The translations under genes were made by a program, and so were the position numbers. Of a stretch of 64,000 nucleotides of DNA, positions 60,271 to 64,000 are shown one piece after another; within the stretch, counting starts at the first letter, position 1, and each line of letters opens with the position of its first letter. The DNA comes from Sva-07 sp963728195 (GTDB lineage: Bacteria; Actinomycetota; Acidimicrobiia; Acidimicrobiales; Ilumatobacteraceae). Below the pieces are notes generated by a model. That model had not been told where the DNA came from, did no database searches, and saw only the letters and a list, made by a program, of their open reading frames with translations. The stretch lies in contig CAVSIX010000017.1 in assembly GCA_963728195.1 (NCBI GenBank), forward strand, positions 245,548 to 309,547. The letters run 5' to 3'.

Positions 60271-61542
60271 TCAGTCGACGGAGGAGGGGAGACCACCGCC
60301 GGGGCGGAACTCGGACTGCCGTTGCTGCTTGGCGGCTGCAGCGCGAGCGGCCTGCTCCATCGTCGTCTGCATAGCGGCTGCGGCCTTCTCGTTGGCGAGG
60401 ATCTTGCTCACGACGGCCTGGGAAGCTCCTGCCATCAACTCCGCCTGATGTCGGTTCAGGTACTCCTGAGACTCGCGCAAGCCGGCCGTGTAGCCGTTCA
60501 GCTCAGGGATCACGTAGCGAGCGACCAGCTCCCACGACCGCAGGGTCGCCTCGCGGTTCGCCCAGTCGTGCGCAAACCCGAGCACCACGCCGAAGCCGCC
60601 GGTGATCTCCTGGAGGTGACGGACCGCTGCCACCAGATCCTCCGGTGTCCCGATCACGCCGGCGCCGGCGCCGGCCGAACCGTCTCCGACGCTCTGCTCG
60701 AGCAACTCCCACTTGTTGTCGACATGGCTGGCGTTGGGACGGCCGAGGGTCCACACGTTGTACTCGTTGTGCCAGCGCTGCAACCCGTCGACGGCCTCGC
60801 TACGCGCCTGCTCGCGCGACTCGGCGATGTGGAACGCAAGCAGCACCCGCCAGTTCTTGCGATCGACGGTCTGGCCATGTTCGGCTGCGGCGTCCTCCGC
60901 GAAACTCCACTGCGTCGGAAGCGCCTGGATGCCGGCGGTGGAGTTCGATGCGATCGACAGCACACCCATGCCGTACTTGCCGGCAAGTGTCATTCCCGAC
61001 GGCGAGATCGACGAAGCGGTCACCATCGGCAGCTCCTCCTGGAGCGGCAGGAGTTGGAGCCGGGCGTCGTGCAGGCGGAACCAGTCGCAGTCGTAGCTGA
61101 ATCGCTCGTCGCCGCGCAGCAACCGCGTGATGACGCCGAGCGCTTCGTCCTGGCGGTCGCGCTGCACCATCGGATCGATGCCGAGGGTGCGCGCATCCGA
61201 CGCCAGGGCCCCGGGGCCCGAGCCGAACATCGCCCTGCCACGGCTCATGTGATCGAGCTGCACGATGCGTTGCGCCACGTTGAAGGGATGGTGGTACGGC
61301 AAGCTCGTCACCCCGGTGCCGAGCATGATCGTGTGGGTCCGTTGTGCGGCGGCGGCGAGGAACATCTCGGGCGAGGCGATCATCTCCCAACCCGACGAAT
61401 GGTGTTCACCACACCAGAACTCGTCGAACCCCAACCGATCCAGGTGTTCGGCGAAGTCGAGGTCACGTTGGAATTGCAGCGTCGGATGTTCGCCGGTGGG
61501 GTGATGCGGGGCGAGAAACGTTCCGAAACGCATGCGAGCCAT
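60271..61542 (-). CDS. LLM-class flavin-dependent oxidoreductase
   Basis: A 423-residue luciferase-like monooxygenase. MRFGTFLAPHHPTGEHPTLQ and FDEFWCGEHHSSGWEMI give the N-terminal barrel, RTHTIMLGTGVTSLPYHHPF and RIVQLDHMSRGRAMFGSGPG follow. It fits the group of LuxA-like enzymes such as limonene or nitrilotriacetate monooxygenases that use FMN or F420. The C-terminal 60 residues are Ala/Gln-rich and helical. The ATG at 61542 has TACCAT six bases upstream on the minus strand. Confidence 0.85.
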   Translation of the reverse strand: MARMRFGTFLAPHHPTGEHPTLQFQRDLDFAEHLDRLGFDEFWCGEHHSSGWEMIASPEMFLAAAAQRTHTIMLGTGVTSLPYHHPFNVAQRIVQLDHMSRGRAMFGSGPGALASDARTLGIDPMVQRDRQDEALGVITRLLRGDERFSYDCDWFRLHDARLQLLPLQEELPMVTASSISPSGMTLAGKYGMGVLSIASNSTAGIQALPTQWSFAEDAAAEHGQTVDRKNWRVLLAFHIAESREQARSEAVDGLQRWHNEYNVWTLGRPNASHVDNKWELLEQSVGDGSAGAGAGVIGTPEDLVAAVRHLQEITGGFGVVLGFAHDWANREATLRSWELVARYVIPELNGYTAGLRESQEYLNRHQAELMAGASQAVVSKILANEKAAAAMQTTMEQAARAAAAKQQRQSEFRPGGGLPSSVD

Positions 61543-61548
61543 GCGGCG

Positions 61549-61554
61549 ATGGTA
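61549..61554 (-). promoter_or_regulatory. -10-like hexamer for the LLM gene
   Basis: TACCAT on the minus strand, six bases before the ATG at 61542. Confidence 0.45.
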
Positions 61555-61608
61555 CGGAGCCCCGAAATTGCCGTTCCTACCGGACGTTGCGCGTGCGACG
61601 ATCGGTGC

Positions 61609-62505
61609 GTGATCGACATCGAACTGCGCCCACCCGCCGATGGTGACCTCGAGGCAATGTCCCGCGTCGTCGATGCGCAGGACATCGGATGGTGGGGTGC
61701 GCCGGACGGCGACATCGACGATGTCCGCAACGAGCTCGAGCGCATGCGGCAGGCCACGGGTTCGTTCGCCGCCGGCGCCAGGGTGGCCGTGGTGAACGGC
61801 ACCGTCGTCGGGATGGGGATGCTGGTGGGACACGGGCACACCAACGTCGCCGTCGATCCGGCCGTCGATGGCGTGTCATCGGTGAGGCGAGCGCTGTTCG
61901 CTTGGCTGGTCGGCTTCGACGATGTCGAGATCGACGCCCCGGCACAGGACGCCGACCGCCTCAGCGAGCTCGCCGAGATGGGCCTCGTTCCCCAGCGCTC
62001 GAGCTTCGAACTCGAGCGGCCAGGCGATGTATCCGACCTTCCCGAGACCGTCTGGCCGGACGGGATCGTCACGTCACCGTTTCGCCTGCGGATCGACGAC
62101 GAGGAACTCCACGAGATGATCTACTCGTTCTGGACCGACGTGCCCGGCCACACCCATCGCCCGATCGACGAATGGCGCTCGGCGATCCTCGCCGGGTCGT
62201 GGTTCGACCCGGAGCTGATCGTCGTGGCTCGCGGAGATGGCGGCGACGGCCCGATCCTGGGAGCAGCCCTCGGCCGGACGTTCACCGGAAATGTCGGGTG
62301 GGTGACCCAGCTCGGCGTTGCACGGTCGGCTCGCGGCCTCGGTCTCGGACGGGCGGTCCTCATCGAGGCGTGCCGCCGCCTGGGTCGCAAGGAGCCGAGG
62401 ATCATCGGGCTCGGCGTCGAGGCCGAGAACGCAAACGCACTCGGCCTGTATCGCAGTGTCGGCTTCGAGATCGCCCGAGAGTGGATCCACTGCTCACGGC
62501 GCTGA
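61609..62505 (+). CDS. Tandem GNAT-family acetyltransferase
   Basis: A 298-residue protein with two GNAT-like halves. The N-terminal half (about 1-140) is degenerate. The C-terminal half (150-298) has VTQLGVARSARGLGLGRAVLIEACRRLG for acetyl-CoA and LGVEAENANALGLYRSVGFE. Substrate unknown. The GTG at 61609 starts immediately before IDIELRPPADGDLEAM. Confidence 0.75.
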   Translation: MIDIELRPPADGDLEAMSRVVDAQDIGWWGAPDGDIDDVRNELERMRQATGSFAAGARVAVVNGTVVGMGMLVGHGHTNVAVDPAVDGVSSVRRALFAWLVGFDDVEIDAPAQDADRLSELAEMGLVPQRSSFELERPGDVSDLPETVWPDGIVTSPFRLRIDDEELHEMIYSFWTDVPGHTHRPIDEWRSAILAGSWFDPELIVVARGDGGDGPILGAALGRTFTGNVGWVTQLGVARSARGLGLGRAVLIEACRRLGRKEPRIIGLGVEAENANALGLYRSVGFEIAREWIHCSRR

Positions 62506-62562
62506 CCGCGTCGGCTGTCGTGGCGGTATCGTGGGGCGGTTCCTTTCGGGGGACTCCCCTTC

Positions 62563-62639
62563 GGGGACGTAGCTCAGTTGGCTAGAGCACCTGCTTTGCA
62601 AGCAGGGGGTCGTGGGTTCGATTCCCATCGTCTCCACCA
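62563..62639 (+). tRNA. alaT: tRNA-Ala (anticodon TGC)
   Basis: A full 77-base cloverleaf with encoded CCA: acceptor GGGGACG/CGTCTCC (one G-T pair), D-arm TAGCTCAGTTGGCTAGAGC, anticodon loop TTTGCAA (TGC), and T-arm GTGGGTTCGATTCCCAT. It is directly followed by an integrase gene, so its 3' end is the probable attachment site. Confidence 0.97.
62603..62639 (+). mobile_element. Probable left attachment site (attL) at the tRNA-Ala 3' end
   Basis: Tyrosine integrases commonly use tRNA 3' ends. The start of this stretch is the T-arm side of tRNA-Ala, and the integrase gene begins 59 bases past the tRNA. The right boundary and the matching repeat lie outside the window, so the exact core is unknown. 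Confidence 0.4.
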
Positions 62640-62697
62640 GGTCTGACCAGGCGTGATAGCCTGATCGGCACTCCGGTGAAACATCGAAGTATCAGCG

Positions 62698-63870
62698 ATG
62701 TATCAACCAATCGGACGCCGATCAGCACGGGGGTGCGTCATGGCGTGGAAAGCGACAGGTCAACCGACGGTCCGCAAACAGCGCGACAAGTGGGTCGTGC
62801 GTGTCGACGGCATCGACACCGCCACCGGCAAGCACCGACCCCGTCAGCTCGGTACCTACGCATCGCAACGCTCGGCGAACGCCGCGGCGAGGTCGATGAA
62901 GACCGAGGATCGGTCGACCGAGCGGGGCACGGTGAGTTGGTTGGTGCGCCGGTACGTCGCCAGCCGGACCGACATCACGGTGAAGGCACGCCAGCAGTAC
63001 GAGTGGGCGATCCCGCACATCGAGAACGGTCTCGGAGCCATCCAGTTGTCGAGGCTCGATCGTGAGGACGTGGCGACGTGGATCGACGACCTGGCCGCCG
63101 GCGGGAAGCTGGGCCGTCGCAGCATCCAGATCTGTCGCACCGTGCTGCGCGCGGCCTTGACCGAAGCGGTCGACGAGGGACTCATTCCGCGTAGCCCGGC
63201 AGCTCGGGTCGGACTGCCGCGAACCGTGGCCAAGGAGGTCAAGCCGAAGGACGCCGTCGCATGGGACGCGGCCGATGTCGACCGCTTTCTCGCGGCGACG
63301 GCCGAGCATCGGTGGGCGGTGGCGTTCCGGCTCGGTGCGCTGTTCGGTCTGCGACGCAGCGAGGTGCTCGCGCTGCGATGGGACGACGTCGACGTCGAGG
63401 CCAAGTCGCTGCGGATCGACGAGAGTCTCGTCGCTACGAATGAAGGCGCGGCGTGGAGCAACGCGAAGAACGAGCGGTCCCGTCGTGTGATCCCGCTCGA
63501 CGACGACACCGTGCGAGCGCTCACGCGTCGGCGGGCGGAACAGGCAGCGGAACGCCTCGCCGCCGGCTCGGAATGGGAGGACAACGAACTGATCATCGCC
63601 ACCCGCACTGGACGGCTCGTCCTGCCCCGTTCATACGACCGGGCGCTCGCAACGATCGTCGACAACGCCGGGCTGCCACGGCTCACGTCGCACGGCCTCC
63701 GGCACACGGCCGCGACCCACATGGTCCAGGGTGCTCGCGACGTCGGCGAGCTCCGAGCGATCGCCGATCTGCTCGGCCACAGCCCCGAGATGCTGATGAA
63801 CACCTACGCCCACGTTCTGCCGCAGAGCCAGACCGCCGTGGTCGACCGGATCAGTCGTCGCAATACGTGA
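62698..63870 (+). CDS. Tyrosine-family site-specific integrase
   Basis: A 390-residue integrase. The N-terminal arm-type domain (about 20-75, WVVRVDGIDTATGKHRPRQLG) and core-binding SAM-like domain (78-165) precede the catalytic domain. The catalytic residues are Arg219 in LFGLRRSEVLALRW, Lys257, His332 and Arg335 in SHGLRHTAAT, His361 in LLGHS and Tyr370 in NTYAHV. It integrates and probably excises an element at the adjacent tRNA-Ala. ATG 62698 and ATG 62740 (MAWKATGQ) are both possible starts. TAGCCT at 62657-62662 is a candidate -10. Confidence 0.93.
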   Translation: MYQPIGRRSARGCVMAWKATGQPTVRKQRDKWVVRVDGIDTATGKHRPRQLGTYASQRSANAAARSMKTEDRSTERGTVSWLVRRYVASRTDITVKARQQYEWAIPHIENGLGAIQLSRLDREDVATWIDDLAAGGKLGRRSIQICRTVLRAALTEAVDEGLIPRSPAARVGLPRTVAKEVKPKDAVAWDAADVDRFLAATAEHRWAVAFRLGALFGLRRSEVLALRWDDVDVEAKSLRIDESLVATNEGAAWSNAKNERSRRVIPLDDDTVRALTRRRAEQAAERLAAGSEWEDNELIIATRTGRLVLPRSYDRALATIVDNAGLPRLTSHGLRHTAATHMVQGARDVGELRAIADLLGHSPEMLMNTYAHVLPQSQTAVVDRISRRNT

Positions 63871-63903
63871 GCGCCTGCCACCTCCCAGAACCAGCTTGCA
63901 TGA

Positions 63904-63919
63904 TGTGTGATGACACATA
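63904..63919. promoter_or_regulatory. Palindromic operator overlapping a leaderless promoter
   Basis: ATGTGT-GATG-ACACAT is a perfect 6-bp inverted repeat; its last T is the first base of TAGACT (63919-63924), a -10-like hexamer six bases before the ATG at 63931. A repressor binding here would block that gene. Autoregulation by the gene's own product is inference. Confidence 0.5.
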
Positions 63920-63930
63920 GACTGTGGGGA

Positions 63931-64000
63931 TGAGCAAGTTGGCGACCATCGCCGAGATGCGGCACCCGGGGCACACGATCCGTGAGCGGCGCACCCAGTT
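63931..64000 (+). CDS. Partial gene of the integrated element, possibly an XRE-type regulator
   Basis: Only 23 codons are visible, MSKLATIAEMRHPGHTIRERRTQ. The segment HPGHTIRERRTQ resembles the start of Xre/Cro-type helix-turn-helix proteins, a common second gene of integrated elements, but this is tentative. ATG 63931 has a -10-like TAGACT six bases upstream and an overlapping palindrome. Confidence 0.4.

Noticed and set aside
62547..62558. GGGGACTCCCC just before tRNA-Ala as a terminator
   Set aside because: Short stem, small loop and overlap with the tRNA leader make a terminator call unsafe.

Overview
This is a GC-rich actinobacterial chromosome segment centred on the replication origin. 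Gene order follows the conserved actinobacterial origin block: cca - GNAT - DUF6049 - sigM - anti-sigma - trxB - trxA - cwlM - parB/parA - rsmG - jag - yidC - yidD - rnpA - rpmH - dnaA - dnaN - recF - dciA - gyrB - gyrA - DUF3566 - tRNA-Ile. A mycothione reductase-like gene, two luciferase-like (LLM) oxidoreductases and the DUF5318, DUF3566 and DUF6049 families also point to Actinobacteria. A deep lineage such as Acidimicrobiia (Ilumatobacter-like) is my inference from overall protein character; no rRNA gene is present to prove it.

Layout. 0-8 kb: purEK, a large lysylphosphatidylglycerol-synthase-type membrane protein, a three-gene operon of two diiron proteins and a zinc-ribbon protein behind a double palindromic operator, a class V aminotransferase and a D-threonine-aldolase-like enzyme. 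8-12.5 kb: dnaB and the rpsF-ssb-rpsR-rplI ribosomal operon, with DnaA-box-like motifs upstream of dnaB, then DUF5318 and DUF192 genes. 12.5-17 kb: a methyltransferase, a GGDEF-EAL protein and cca. 17-27 kb: the envelope and redox part of the origin block. The slot that holds the MurJ-pseudokinase fusion gene in mycobacteria holds instead a DegV gene and a Ser/Thr kinase with an intact catalytic core. The kinase's membrane and sensor half is out of frame by one base at a C7 run. 27-33.5 kb: parAB, three parS sites and the rpmH-to-rsmG operon on the minus strand. 33.5-45 kb: DnaA boxes on both sides of dnaA, then the replication and topology genes on the plus strand. 45-62.5 kb: ordinary metabolic and hypothetical genes (MgtE-N/DUF1003 pair, molybdopterin oxidoreductase, Nudix, mycothione reductase, sugar-lactone oxidase, lipoprotein protease, LLM oxidoreductases, GNATs, amidohydrolase). 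62.5-64 kb: tRNA-Ala followed by a tyrosine integrase and the start of another gene, which looks like the left end of an integrated element that continues outside the window.

Features running through the window. (1) Many genes have a TANNNT hexamer 6-8 bases before the start codon, the layout of leaderless transcription; this helped choose several GTG starts. (2) Most operons are translationally coupled by 4-base ATGA, GTGA or TTGA overlaps. (3) A 38-bp palindromic element occurs three times in intergenic positions. (4) Perfect DnaA boxes (TTGTCCACA) occur outside the origin as well as in it.

All calls rest on reading the sequence and translations by eye; no database search was run. Positions of start codons are the least certain part.
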